DNA of 27,819 bases, from assembly GCA_021767245.1 (NCBI GenBank), contig JAASTO010000008.1:1-27819 (forward strand), written 5' to 3'. A program made the translations under genes and the position numbers. The notes below the pieces were generated by a model that searched no databases, was not told where the DNA came from, and saw only the letters and a list, made by a program, of their open reading frames with translations. The stretch comes from Balneolaceae bacterium. GTDB taxonomy: Bacteria; Bacteroidota; Rhodothermia; Balneolales; Balneolaceae. Position 1 is the stretch's first letter, and the number at the start of each line of letters is the position of its first letter. Positions 14,767 to 23,377 of this stretch are shown here, piece by piece.

Positions 14767-16026
14767 ATGAAGAAAAAATATTGGATACCCATAAGTGCCG
14801 TTGCACTGCTGCTATTGAGTTGGATGCTGCTTGGCGGCGAAGGCGAAGACTCTGTGGTGTTGACCACTACTCCAAAATCAGGGGAATTTGTGGTTGATGT
14901 AACCACAACCGGAGAACTGAGAGCCAAAAATTCGGTTGAGATCCGTGGTCCCCAAGGCGGGCGTGATGTTCGTTTGTTTAATCTGACCATTCAAAGGCTT
15001 ATTCCGGAAGGAACCATCGTAGAGAAGGGAGATTTTGTGGCTGAACTGGATCGTTCGGAAATAACAGGCAGATTACAGGATGCCATGCTGGAATTACAAC
15101 AGGCACAATCTCAGGTAACTCAAGTTTCGCTGGATAGCACCTTGACTCTATCTCAGGCTCGTGATAATCTCATTAACCTGGAGTATGCAGTGGAAGAACG
15201 GCAAATAGCCGTTGACCAATCAAAATATGAGTCGCCCGCTGTGCAAAGGCAGGCAGAAATCGATCTGGATAAGGCCCGTAGACAATTAGAGCAGGAAAAG
15301 AAGAATTACGTGACCAAAGTCAAACAAGCCGAAGCACAGATGAGTGAGGTGGAGGCAGACCTTCAGGAAGAACAAAATGAAGTAGATAAGATCCGGGAGT
15401 TAATGACTGAGTTTACGGTTCGGGCCCCGGCCAATGGCATGATCATATACCGGCGAACCGGAAACGGTTCAAAAATAACGGAAGGCAGTGAGATCAGTGC
15501 CTGGAACCCTACTGTGGCAGAGCTGCCAGATTTCTCGGTAATGGAATCGGTAACCTATGTTAATGAAGTGGATGTCCAAAAGGTACAAACCGGACAGAAT
15601 GTGATCGTTGGGCTCGATGCCATCCAGGATAAAACCCTGACAGGAAATGTGACGAGTGTAGCAAATATTGGTGAACAACGATCAGGTTCCAATTCTAAAG
15701 TATATGAAGTAGTGGTAGAGATCTCTGAAACAGACTCAACCCTGAGGCCAGCTATGACCACAAGTAACCGTATCATCGTAGACCGTTTGGATGATGCCAT
15801 GTTCGTGCCATTAGAGACCATTCATGTTCAAGATTCCACAAGCTTTGTCTTCAAGCAATCGGGGTTATCTGCGGTTATGCAGGAAGTGGACCTTGGTCTT
15901 ATGAATGAAAATGAAGTGGTGGTACACCGTGGTTTAAATTTGGATGACATTATCTATTTATCGGTACCGGACGATACCTCCGGAATAGACAAGGTATATC
16001 TGGAAGAAGCGATCACTTCAAACTAA
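14767..16026 (+). CDS. MacA/HlyD-type periplasmic adaptor of a tripartite efflux system
   Basis: The 419-aa protein is anchored by one N-terminal membrane segment (about 5-22), with the rest in the periplasm. The first half of a lipoyl/barrel-sandwich domain lies at about 45-98 (TTGELRAKNSVEIRGP, then EGTIVEKGDFVAELD). A long alpha-helical hairpin rich in Gln, Glu and Lys spans about 102-215. The second lipoyl half follows from about 216 (VRAPANGMII), then beta-barrel and membrane-proximal domains (TGQNVIVGLDAI, FVPLETIHV). Such adaptors bridge an inner-membrane transporter and a TolC channel. It is the first gene of a three-gene operon, with the permease start 9 bases after its stop. The substrate is not evident. 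Confidence 0.9.
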   Translation: MKKKYWIPISAVALLLLSWMLLGGEGEDSVVLTTTPKSGEFVVDVTTTGELRAKNSVEIRGPQGGRDVRLFNLTIQRLIPEGTIVEKGDFVAELDRSEITGRLQDAMLELQQAQSQVTQVSLDSTLTLSQARDNLINLEYAVEERQIAVDQSKYESPAVQRQAEIDLDKARRQLEQEKKNYVTKVKQAEAQMSEVEADLQEEQNEVDKIRELMTEFTVRAPANGMIIYRRTGNGSKITEGSEISAWNPTVAELPDFSVMESVTYVNEVDVQKVQTGQNVIVGLDAIQDKTLTGNVTSVANIGEQRSGSNSKVYEVVVEISETDSTLRPAMTTSNRIIVDRLDDAMFVPLETIHVQDSTSFVFKQSGLSAVMQEVDLGLMNENEVVVHRGLNLDDIIYLSVPDDTSGIDKVYLEEAITSN

Positions 16027-16037
16027 GGCTCATTTTG
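16025..16037 (+). promoter_or_regulatory. Ribosome-binding site and TTG start of the permease gene
   Basis: AAGG (16025-16028) overlaps the adaptor stop codon and sits 6 bases before TTG at 16035-16037. No in-frame ATG occurs near the conserved N-terminus, so TTG is the likely start. Confidence 0.65.
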
Positions 16038-17405
16038 CTACAGAAAATTTTATACAACTTTGATATTGCCCTTGAGGCAATTCAGCGTAATAAGCTAAGA
16101 GCATTCCTGACCTCTTTGGGGATTATTTTTGGAGTGTCGTCTGTGATTGCAATGCTGGCTATTGGTAACGGAGCCCAACAAGAGGTGTTGACCCAAATGC
16201 AGTTGCTTGGCACCAATAACGTGATCGTTCAGCCGGTCGTAGAACAAAGGCAGGGTGCCGTTAGTGAGGGCGAGGAACAACAACAATCAACAAAATTCTC
16301 TCCGGGGTTGACAATGGAGGATCTTAACACGATCAGAGAGTTAGTTCCTGAGGTAGAAAAACTTAGTCCCGAGATCGTTTACGAAACCAATTTTATTCGT
16401 GAAGCCAGAATGCGAACGGGTAAACTGGTTGGTGTAAATACAGATTATTTTGATATCAGTAACTTTGAGGTTATTGAGGGCAGTAATTTCAGTGAAGTAC
16501 AGATAAACGAAGCTGACCCGGTCTGTGTGATCGGTTATGATGTTAAAACCCGCTTTTTTGCCGGAGAGGATCCGATCGGTAAAAAGATCAAAGTGGGGCA
16601 TTTGTGGCTGACAGTTGTGGGTGTTTTAGAAAAAAAGGAAGTCTCCACAGAAAATATTGAGAATCTGGGGATCAGGAATTTTAATCTGGATATATATGCA
16701 CCTGTTTCAACAGTATTGCTGAGATTTAAAAACAGAGCAGTTGTAACCTCGAATGATCTGCAACAGGGTGGTGGCTCAACAGTGGTAATGGGGGGCGGGA
16801 TGATGATCTTTTCAAATGGAGGTAGTTCATCAGGTGATGCAGGTGATGGAAATTATAATCAACTTGACCGGCTAATCGTCAAGGTTACGGATACCAAATA
16901 CAGTGGTACCATAGCTGAGATCCTGTCGCGTATGTTGAAAAGGCGACATAATAATGTGGTCGATTTCGAGATCATTGTACCGGAACAACTCCTGCAGCAG
17001 GAACAACAGACCAAACGAATTTTCAACATCGTACTTTCTACCATTGCATCCATTTCACTGATCGTTGGCGGTATCGGTATTATGAATATCATGCTGGCAT
17101 CTGTTGTAGAACGATTCCGTGAGATCGGTGTGAGAATGGCCGTTGGAGCCCAGAAAAAAGATATAGAACTGCAATTTTTAACGGAAGCACTCACGATCAG
17201 TATCACCGGTGGTTTACTCGGAATTGTTTTAGGATTGGCTTTCAGTTATGTGATTGAGGCAACGGCCGACATTGCCACTATAGTAACACCAATTTCAATA
17301 TTCATATCATTCGGTGTAGCTGTTTTGATCGGTGTGGTATTTGGTTATTACCCTGCAAAACGAGCTGCAAAACATGATCCTGTACACGCATTACGCCATG
17401 AATAA
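16035..17405 (+). CDS. MacB/FtsX-type ABC transporter permease
   Basis: The 456-aa protein has the type VII ABC (MacB-like) permease layout: cytoplasmic N-terminus IALEAIQRNKLRAFLTSLGI, TM1 at about 22-43, a periplasmic domain at about 45-325 (MacB_PCD type, with LVGVNTDYFDISNFEVIEG), then TM2 at about 331-357, TM3 at about 386-407 and TM4 at about 417-438. The C-terminus YYPAKRAAKHDPVHALRHE is a family hallmark. Unlike E. coli MacB, no nucleotide-binding domain is fused, and no separate ATPase gene lies in the operon. A Gly/Ser/Met-rich stretch at about 240-275 lies in the periplasmic domain and is probably a flexible loop. The TTG start has a good Shine-Dalgarno site. The 3' end overlaps the TolC-like gene by 8 bases. 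Confidence 0.92.
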   Translation: MLQKILYNFDIALEAIQRNKLRAFLTSLGIIFGVSSVIAMLAIGNGAQQEVLTQMQLLGTNNVIVQPVVEQRQGAVSEGEEQQQSTKFSPGLTMEDLNTIRELVPEVEKLSPEIVYETNFIREARMRTGKLVGVNTDYFDISNFEVIEGSNFSEVQINEADPVCVIGYDVKTRFFAGEDPIGKKIKVGHLWLTVVGVLEKKEVSTENIENLGIRNFNLDIYAPVSTVLLRFKNRAVVTSNDLQQGGGSTVVMGGGMMIFSNGGSSSGDAGDGNYNQLDRLIVKVTDTKYSGTIAEILSRMLKRRHNNVVDFEIIVPEQLLQQEQQTKRIFNIVLSTIASISLIVGGIGIMNIMLASVVERFREIGVRMAVGAQKKDIELQFLTEALTISITGGLLGIVLGLAFSYVIEATADIATIVTPISIFISFGVAVLIGVVFGYYPAKRAAKHDPVHALRHE

Positions 17406-18879
17406 ATCATTTTTATTATATCTGACGTTAATTCTATCCGTAATAATTTTTGGGGAAGGTCAGGCACAAGATCAGCCAGTAAGATCTCTGACACTTGAAA
17501 AAAGTATTGAAATAGCTAAGGAATCGAGTCCTTTAGCAAGAGCGGCTAATTTTGAGCTGATATCAGCCAAATGGCGGTATCGGTCATTTAGGGCAGACCT
17601 GTTGCCAAGCCTGAGCCTGGGTGGGGATGCCCCGAACTACAACAAGTCCATTTTTTCGAATGTGCAGGATGATGGTACAGTTACGTTCTCATCCCGTACA
17701 CAATCAGAGGCTTCCGTGGATCTGAGTATCGAGCAAAGCATTATGCCAACCGGAGGTAATCTGTCTCTTTCAAGTGGTATTACAAGGCTGGGGATTTTTG
17801 AAGGTGAGAATACCTATTTATGGCAAAGTACCCCCTTGGTGGCCACATACCGTCAGCCGTTGTTCCAGTTTAACAGTTTAAAGTGGAGGCACCGAACAGA
17901 ACCGCTTAGATATCAGATCGCACAAAAGCAGTATGTTGAAGATATGGAAGACCTTGCCTTCAGCACTACTCAAAGCTTTTTTGATTTTCTGCTGGCAAAG
18001 ATCAATGTAGAAGTGGCAGAATTTAACGTCACGGTAAACGACTCGATCTATAATATTTCACAGGGACGTTATCAGGTAGGGAGTATTGCTGAGAATGATC
18101 TGCTTCAAAGTGAATTGCAGCTAAGAAATGCTGAAACCTCACTGACTACAGCCACGTTAAACTTCCAACGAGCTGAAGAAAACTTCAAGGCTTTATTGGG
18201 AATTCCGGATGATGTGGTCATTGAGGTGATAGCTCCTGAAGAAGCTCCTGAACTGAATATTGATGTAGATAAAGCTCTTGAGTTGGCGCAAAAAAATAAC
18301 AGTACCTCCCTGGAATTTCAGCTGAGTGAGATACAGGCAAATCAGGCTTATGATCAGGCCAAAAAAGCAGCAGGTTTCTCTGCAACCGTACAGGCGAGTT
18401 ATGGTTTGAACCAAACCTCGGAAGACTTTGACCGGCTATATGAGGATCCGCAAAACAGACAGTTCTTTTCAGTTGGATTTCAGATCCCCATATTTAACTG
18501 GGGGAAAAATACGGCCGAAATTCAGGCCGCAAGAAACCAACAGGCTGCTACGGCGAATACGATCACTTACCAAAAACTGCAATTTGACCTGAATGTAAGA
18601 AGTACGGTTCGTGAATTTTCGCAACTTCAAAGTCAGGTAGAGCTGGCTCAAAAATCGGATGAGATCGCTGAACGCCGATATGATGTGGCTAAGAATCGTT
18701 ACCTGATCGGTAAGATCGATGTCACCAATCTGTTCATTGCTCAAAACGAAAAAGACAGTGCCCGCCGCAGTTACATTCAGGCTCTTCGAAATTACTGGAC
18801 AGGTTACTACAACCTCCGGCGCCTGACCTTATACGATTTTGAAACCGGTTCGCCCATCGTTATCGAGCAGGAGATCTAA
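17398..18879 (+). CDS. TolC-family outer-membrane efflux channel
   Basis: The protein has 493 aa from the ATG at 17398, which lies inside the end of the permease gene (8-base overlap, different frame). A frame open from 17332 has no support for its extra 22 residues, whereas the chosen start gives a clean signal peptide (residues 1-24, ending GQAQ). The mature part shows two alternating-helix repeats typical of TolC: SLEKSIEIA-like opening, QSEASVDLSIEQSI, VGSIAENDLLQSELQLRNAE in the first half and the parallel FSVGFQIPIFNWGKNTAEIQ and KIDVTNLFIAQNEKDSARRS in the second. It probably forms the outer-membrane duct for the adaptor and permease encoded upstream. Confidence 0.92.
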   Translation: MNKSFLLYLTLILSVIIFGEGQAQDQPVRSLTLEKSIEIAKESSPLARAANFELISAKWRYRSFRADLLPSLSLGGDAPNYNKSIFSNVQDDGTVTFSSRTQSEASVDLSIEQSIMPTGGNLSLSSGITRLGIFEGENTYLWQSTPLVATYRQPLFQFNSLKWRHRTEPLRYQIAQKQYVEDMEDLAFSTTQSFFDFLLAKINVEVAEFNVTVNDSIYNISQGRYQVGSIAENDLLQSELQLRNAETSLTTATLNFQRAEENFKALLGIPDDVVIEVIAPEEAPELNIDVDKALELAQKNNSTSLEFQLSEIQANQAYDQAKKAAGFSATVQASYGLNQTSEDFDRLYEDPQNRQFFSVGFQIPIFNWGKNTAEIQAARNQQAATANTITYQKLQFDLNVRSTVREFSQLQSQVELAQKSDEIAERRYDVAKNRYLIGKIDVTNLFIAQNEKDSARRSYIQALRNYWTGYYNLRRLTLYDFETGSPIVIEQEI

Positions 18880-18901
18880 GAGAGTGTAGAACTTGCCTAA
18901 A

Positions 18902-18924
18902 TCGCTGATCTTATTTGTCAGCGA
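18902..18924. terminator. Weak hairpin at the convergent ends of the TolC-like and M20 genes
   Basis: TCGCTGA (18902-18908) pairs with TCAGCGA (18918-18924) over a 9-base loop and overlaps the M20 stop codon. The loop side is T-rich, but no T tract follows the stem. It might end one or both transcripts. Confidence 0.3.
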
Positions 18925-20287
18925 ATTCAGGTAAGATCTCGAGGAATCTGGCTGAGGTCTTAATGCCTCTGTGGAAATCCTTGAGTGCGAATTTTTCATT
19001 TGGTGAGTGAATGGCATCACTGGTGAGACCAAAGCCCATCAAAATGGATTCAACACCAAGTACTCGTTTAAAATCGGATACGATAGGAATGGAGCCACCC
19101 TCTCGTGAGAACAAGACTTCCTCGTGGTAGATATCCTCAAATGCCTGGGCACCGGCTTTAAGTCCATAAAAATCAAGATCAGTAACGGATGGATGGCCAC
19201 CATGATGTTCTGATACTTTAACTTTTACTGTATCAGGTGCCAGTGACTGAAAATATTCAGTGAACAATTGAGCGATCTCTTTTGGATCCTGATCTGGAAC
19301 CAATCTCATACTGATCTTGGCATTGGCTTTGGAAGGCAGTACCGTCTTGGCTCCTTCCTTAGTGTAACCACCCCAGATGCCGTTTACATCGAGTGTTGGG
19401 CGGGCAGAAGCACGTTCCAGGGTACTGTATCCTTTTTCACCGTGCACCGCATCAATATCCAGTGATTCTTTATAAGCTTCTTCATCAAATGGTAGCTGTT
19501 TGTATGCATCACGGTCGGCTTTGGTCAGCTGTTTAACCTTGTCGTAAAATTTCGGAATCTGGATCACGCCATCTTCATTTTTCAGCTTGGCGATCATTTC
19601 ACATAACACATTCACAGGGTTTTCAACCGCTCCGCCATAAACGCCTGAATGCAGGTCGCGATTTGGCCCAACCACTTCCACTTCCATATAGGCGAGTCCT
19701 CTCAAGCCATAGGTTATGGAAGGCTGATCTTCCGCAAACATAGCGGTATCAGAGATCAAGACCATGTCGCACGCAAGCATGTCTTTGTGTTCTTCAATAA
19801 ATGGGATCAGGTTAGGTGAACCGATCTCTTCTTCACCTTCTAAAATGAATTTTACATTGACCGGTAGTTCGGTTCCGGTTTTTTTGAAGGACTCAACCGC
19901 TTTGATGTGCGTATAGGACTGACCTTTGTCATCACTTGAGCCACGAGCATATATGTTTCCATCACGAACGGTGGGCTCAAAAGGGGGAGTATTCCAAAGC
20001 TCATCAGGGTCGGATGGCTGAACGTCATAGTGTCCGTAGATCAAAACCGTGGGTTTGTCATCATGTGGACAATATTCAGCATACACAATAGGATTGCCGG
20101 GAGTCTCAAATTTTTTAACGGTGTCTAACTCAAGATCTTGCAGCTGATTGATCAGAAAATGAGCGGCTTTTTCGACCTCACCCTTCTTATCAGAATCAGT
20201 GCTTATACTTGGAATGCGCAATAGTTCAAATAATTCAGTTAAAAAACGATCTATGTGCTGATCAATATAGTCTTGAGTCTTACTCAT
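18911..20287 (-). CDS. M20-family metallodipeptidase
   Basis: The 458-aa protein has no signal peptide, so it is probably a cytosolic zinc dipeptidase of the M20 (CNDP/PepV-like) group. Catalytic-site motifs are GHYDVQP (zinc ligand H86, catalytic D88), GSSDDKG (bridging D119), EGEEEIGS (general base E153, zinc ligand E154), ISDTAM (D180) and SDAIHSPNE (H427). A dimerisation (lid) domain at about 195-310 contains the family segment DLHSGVYGGAVENP with the conserved H at about 216. The likely role is hydrolysis of dipeptides or related amides; the precise substrate is not readable. It converges on the TolC-like gene with 31 bases between. A separate promoter is presumably upstream of 20287. 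Confidence 0.93.
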   Translation of the reverse strand: MSKTQDYIDQHIDRFLTELFELLRIPSISTDSDKKGEVEKAAHFLINQLQDLELDTVKKFETPGNPIVYAEYCPHDDKPTVLIYGHYDVQPSDPDELWNTPPFEPTVRDGNIYARGSSDDKGQSYTHIKAVESFKKTGTELPVNVKFILEGEEEIGSPNLIPFIEEHKDMLACDMVLISDTAMFAEDQPSITYGLRGLAYMEVEVVGPNRDLHSGVYGGAVENPVNVLCEMIAKLKNEDGVIQIPKFYDKVKQLTKADRDAYKQLPFDEEAYKESLDIDAVHGEKGYSTLERASARPTLDVNGIWGGYTKEGAKTVLPSKANAKISMRLVPDQDPKEIAQLFTEYFQSLAPDTVKVKVSEHHGGHPSVTDLDFYGLKAGAQAFEDIYHEEVLFSREGGSIPIVSDFKRVLGVESILMGFGLTSDAIHSPNEKFALKDFHRGIKTSARFLEILPEFADK

Positions 20288-20371
20288 GGTTTTAATATCT
20301 ATTAATGATTTTTTTAGCTTATTTATCCGAAAATAAAGAATAATCGGGAGTAGTTCTTTTTTATCAAAGGC

Positions 20372-21133
20372 CTAAAGTGTTTTGATTCCCGTGGGTTTTG
20401 TCCACCCAAATTGTCCGTTGCTTAACCTGACATAGACCCATTCTTCGGCCTGCTCACTTTCCCATTGATCAACGGTCAAATCATAACCTTCATAAGCTAT
20501 GCTCACCAAGGCGCTGTTTTCCTCAGGAGACTCCAGAACCCGTTGTGAGCTCGCGATCAAAACAGCTTCATCGTATCGTTGGTTGACGTAATCTGCATAA
20601 AAAGCTAAAAGCGCCAGGGATGAACCTATGATGATAAGAGTAAGCTGAGTCGAGAAGGTTTTGCTAAGGGGGATCTTGTCTAACCATCCAAGATATAATA
20701 GTGATAAACCTGAAAGTGTCAGTAAAAAGCCTATCAAAAATAATCCAAAGGCTGAAAGTTCATTATTGATCCAGTCTATGGCACGATCCCAGGGTAGTTT
20801 TGGCAGAATAGCAGATTGCCGGCTGAACTGTGAGTTGACATATTTCAGTGCCTCGGCTGCCTGCTGTTGGGTAGTTGAATACTCTTTGGCTTTTAAAAAA
20901 TAAAACTTAGACAGTCCTAGTGAATCCAGTTGCATGGCGGTTATGCCCATATTCAGATAAAGCGCTCCTGATACCGATCCATTGTTTTCAATATTTCTAT
21001 AAGCACTCATGGCCTCCATAGGAGATCCGTTTTGAAGAAGAGTATTAGCCTTATCAAAACTGCCTTGTTGTGCCCACGCGTTTTGGCTCAAAATCAGTAT
21101 TAGGATACTTACAATCAGGGATCTGATATTCAT
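20372..21133 (-). CDS. batE: BatE-like TPR and SH3-domain protein
   Basis: The 253-aa protein has a signal peptide at 1-21 (ending AWAQ), TPR-like helices at about 25-100 (FDKANTLLQNGSPMEAMSAY, then YLNMGITAMQLDSLGLSKFY), two membrane segments at about 127-150 and 162-181, and a bacterial SH3-like domain at about 189-250 (VYVRLSNGQFGWTKPTGI). This combination matches BatE of the Bacteroides aerotolerance cluster. The biochemical role of Bat proteins is unresolved; they are thought to form an envelope complex linked to oxidative or envelope stress. Its ATG overlaps the batD stop codon (ATGA), so the two are coupled. Confidence 0.82.
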   Translation of the reverse strand: MNIRSLIVSILILILSQNAWAQQGSFDKANTLLQNGSPMEAMSAYRNIENNGSVSGALYLNMGITAMQLDSLGLSKFYFLKAKEYSTTQQQAAEALKYVNSQFSRQSAILPKLPWDRAIDWINNELSAFGLFLIGFLLTLSGLSLLYLGWLDKIPLSKTFSTQLTLIIIGSSLALLAFYADYVNQRYDEAVLIASSQRVLESPEENSALVSIAYEGYDLTVDQWESEQAEEWVYVRLSNGQFGWTKPTGIKTL

Positions 21134-22878
21134 GAAAGCTTACCTATTTTTTTTAAGATCTCGCGAGTTATTTCTATATCTGCTGTCAATGATTCTTGGG
21201 TGACATTCGGAGCATAGGCAATGGTTTTACATTTATTCAGGATCTTGCGCAGCTGGTCGTTCAATTCCCTGTCATTAAACTTCTCAACAGCTTCAATGAG
21301 TTGACCATGTGATAGACCGGCCGGAGGTAGGTTTAGTTTATCGGTAATAAACTGTGTGAGTGCCTTGTCGATCAAATGGTATCCCGCTTTAACATCGTTT
21401 GTTTGGTCGGCTTCTTCCAAAGTGCTATTCGCTTTGTCAGTAGCGAGCCTTGATCTGGAAAAGGCAGAATCAGTTCGCATTCTGTCATGATATTTTTTGA
21501 AACCATAAGCACCCGCTGTGAGCAGGATCGGGAAAATGATCATCATCCAAACCAGAATACGCTCATGAAGTGGTTTTACTTCCGGTTTACTCCAGCTGGC
21601 TAATCCGGTAATTGGTTTTACGTTGAACCGAAGATCTTTTTCGGTGAGAAGAGGTGCATCGGGATCGCGCTCTGCCCGAAATGTAAGTTCCGGGAGGGTC
21701 ACGATCACAAAATCAGATCGTGAAGGGTCAAAATAAGCCACTTTGGCTGCCGGAATAGTGTAATCTCCTTCATTGCGGGGAATGACAATATCTCTGAAAT
21801 TACGACTGCCTGTTATTTCCCGGTCGTTTCGCTCTATGTTTGATGTCTCTTCAGGATTATATCGTTCCAGGCTTTCAGGTAGCTCATAATCAGGCTTATT
21901 CACCAATGGAATATTACCTTTACCGGATATATGGGTATTGATCTCAATGCTTTCTCCAACCAGGGCGCTTGAGGTCGAGATCGTTCGCGTAATATCAAAG
22001 TCACCTACTGCTCCGATAAATTCAGCATTATTCAGTTCAGGCAGGCTTTCCACATTCAGTGTTACCGGTGTTGATTGAAGAGTCATACGCTCCTGATTCA
22101 ATCCAAAGCCAAATGGGTCGGCCGAGCTGCGGCGTGAACGAACTGAAACCGTGATCTCAAATGGGCTCAGGGTCAGTTCTCCTGATTTGGTAGGAAACAG
22201 GGCATACTGAATGAGCCGGGCTTTTTGATACCTGACTCCGTTTACAATGGTTGAAGATGTTTGTGCCCGCTGCGGATAATTAAGTTCTTCTTTCCAGAAT
22301 CCTTCAGCCTTCCAGCCCGGTGTAGGTTGATACGAAGAAACCTCTACCCCGTTTTTGAAATACAGAACGACATCAGCCACCACCTGTTGGCCAACCACCG
22401 GGTCTTTGGTATCCGGTTCAACCCTGACATAAATATCAGGGGCTCTTTCTGCGTCACCCGATTCAAGTGAGGCAGGATCAAGAACCGTAAAGGGGATAGG
22501 GTCTGTCTGGTAGGTTTTATCCTCAACCGTAATGTTGATCGGGGGTAAAGTATAATCCCCTGGGGACTGAGCAATAAGCACGTACCCGTAGGTATACGTT
22601 ACGGATGGTTTACCGTTTATGATGGTATATTGTGTGCCACGGGAGGTGCTTCCGCGTAACCAGCGAAGGCCATCAATTTCCGGTAATTCGGGTTGCTGAA
22701 CTGAACCCATGGCATTGCCACTTACACTGACTTCAAGCCTGACCTGTTCGCCATTAAAGATATTGGTTTCGGAAAGTTCGGCATCTACCTGAATGTCCTG
22801 GGCAACGGTAAGCCCGGAAAAACCGAAAGTTAAAAGCAGTAAGAAAAAGAAGTGTTTCAGTCTACCAATCCTTTTCAT
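21130..22878 (-). CDS. batD: BatD family protein
   Basis: The protein has 582 aa from the ATG at 22878. Longer frames open to 22944, but the extra 22 residues are highly basic and precede a good signal peptide (FFFLLLLTFGFSGLTVAQ), so the internal ATG is preferred. The mature part is a series of beta-sandwich modules (AELSETNIFNGEQVRLEVSV, then YGYVLIAQSPGDYTLPPINI and the repeated theme NEGDYTIPAAKVAYFDP), followed by one membrane segment at about 441-459 and a cytoplasmic helical tail. This matches BatD (oxygen-tolerance) proteins. The start lies inside the end of the Gln-rich TPR gene (17-base overlap) and the stop overlaps batE. The role is known only genetically in the family. Confidence 0.9.
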   Translation of the reverse strand: MKRIGRLKHFFFLLLLTFGFSGLTVAQDIQVDAELSETNIFNGEQVRLEVSVSGNAMGSVQQPELPEIDGLRWLRGSTSRGTQYTIINGKPSVTYTYGYVLIAQSPGDYTLPPINITVEDKTYQTDPIPFTVLDPASLESGDAERAPDIYVRVEPDTKDPVVGQQVVADVVLYFKNGVEVSSYQPTPGWKAEGFWKEELNYPQRAQTSSTIVNGVRYQKARLIQYALFPTKSGELTLSPFEITVSVRSRRSSADPFGFGLNQERMTLQSTPVTLNVESLPELNNAEFIGAVGDFDITRTISTSSALVGESIEINTHISGKGNIPLVNKPDYELPESLERYNPEETSNIERNDREITGSRNFRDIVIPRNEGDYTIPAAKVAYFDPSRSDFVIVTLPELTFRAERDPDAPLLTEKDLRFNVKPITGLASWSKPEVKPLHERILVWMMIIFPILLTAGAYGFKKYHDRMRTDSAFSRSRLATDKANSTLEEADQTNDVKAGYHLIDKALTQFITDKLNLPPAGLSHGQLIEAVEKFNDRELNDQLRKILNKCKTIAYAPNVTQESLTADIEITREILKKIGKLS

Positions 22879-23374
22879 GCTTGGCTGATCCTGTAGATTT
22901 TTTCTTTTTGAATTCCTTGAGCAGTTCCTTTTCCTTTTGGGCAAGAGCTCTTAAGATCTTTTCAGCCTCTTCTTTGCTGATTTGCTGAGATTCGAGTTCT
23001 TCAGGATTCATCTCCTGAGGCTGCTGCTCATTTTGCTGCTCACCTTCACTCTCCTGTTTTTCCTGATTCTCTTGCTGCTCCTGATTTTGCTGATCTTGTT
23101 GTTGCTCCTGCTCTTGATCCTGTTGGTTTTGCTGCTGCTGTTCTTGTTGCTGTTGTTGCTGTTTTTCCTGTTCTTCTTTCAGCTTTTCATACAGAGCATT
23201 CAGTTTTCGGTCGTTAGGGTAGTTCATCAAGCCTTCCTCAACATAATTCAAAGAAGTTTGCAGATCTGCATTGATAAAGTACTGGGCCCCATTATGAAAA
23301 TATTGATCAGCGGATTGAGCCAGGACCGGTAAGGATAAAAAGGTCAGGAATAATATCAGTGTTAATCTTTTCAT
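22862..23374 (-). CDS. Gln-rich TPR-like protein of the bat cluster
   Basis: The 170-aa protein has a signal peptide (1-20, ending LPVLAQ), one TPR-like helix pair (about 22-66: ADQYFHNGAQYFINADLQTS, then EEGLMNYPNDRKLNALYEKL), a very Gln/Glu-rich segment (about 69-120) and a conserved C-terminal helix EEAEKILRALAQKEKELLKE (135-154), a hallmark seen at the end of BatC-type proteins. The gene sits between batC and batD, 3 bases after batC, and overlaps batD by 17 bases. It may be the second half of a split BatC or a distinct partner. It probably lies in the periplasm; its function is unknown. Confidence 0.8.
   Translation of the reverse strand: MKRLTLILFLTFLSLPVLAQSADQYFHNGAQYFINADLQTSLNYVEEGLMNYPNDRKLNALYEKLKEEQEKQQQQQQEQQQQNQQDQEQEQQQDQQNQEQQENQEKQESEGEQQNEQQPQEMNPEELESQQISKEEAEKILRALAQKEKELLKEFKKKKSTGSAKHEKDW
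23015..23170 (-). repeat. Low-complexity CAG/CAA-rich tract inside the Gln-rich bat protein
   Basis: About 52 codons (residues 69-120) are mostly Gln and Glu, with runs of six and four Gln near the start. The DNA is rich in CTG, TTG and CTC triplets on the plus strand. Such tracts can change length by slippage without shifting the frame. Confidence 0.75.
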
Positions 23375-23377
23375 AGG

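Noticed and set aside
22982..23332. Leu-rich plus-strand frame opposite the Gln-rich bat gene
   Set aside because: It is the reverse reading of CAG/CAA codons (CTG/TTG), not a membrane protein gene.
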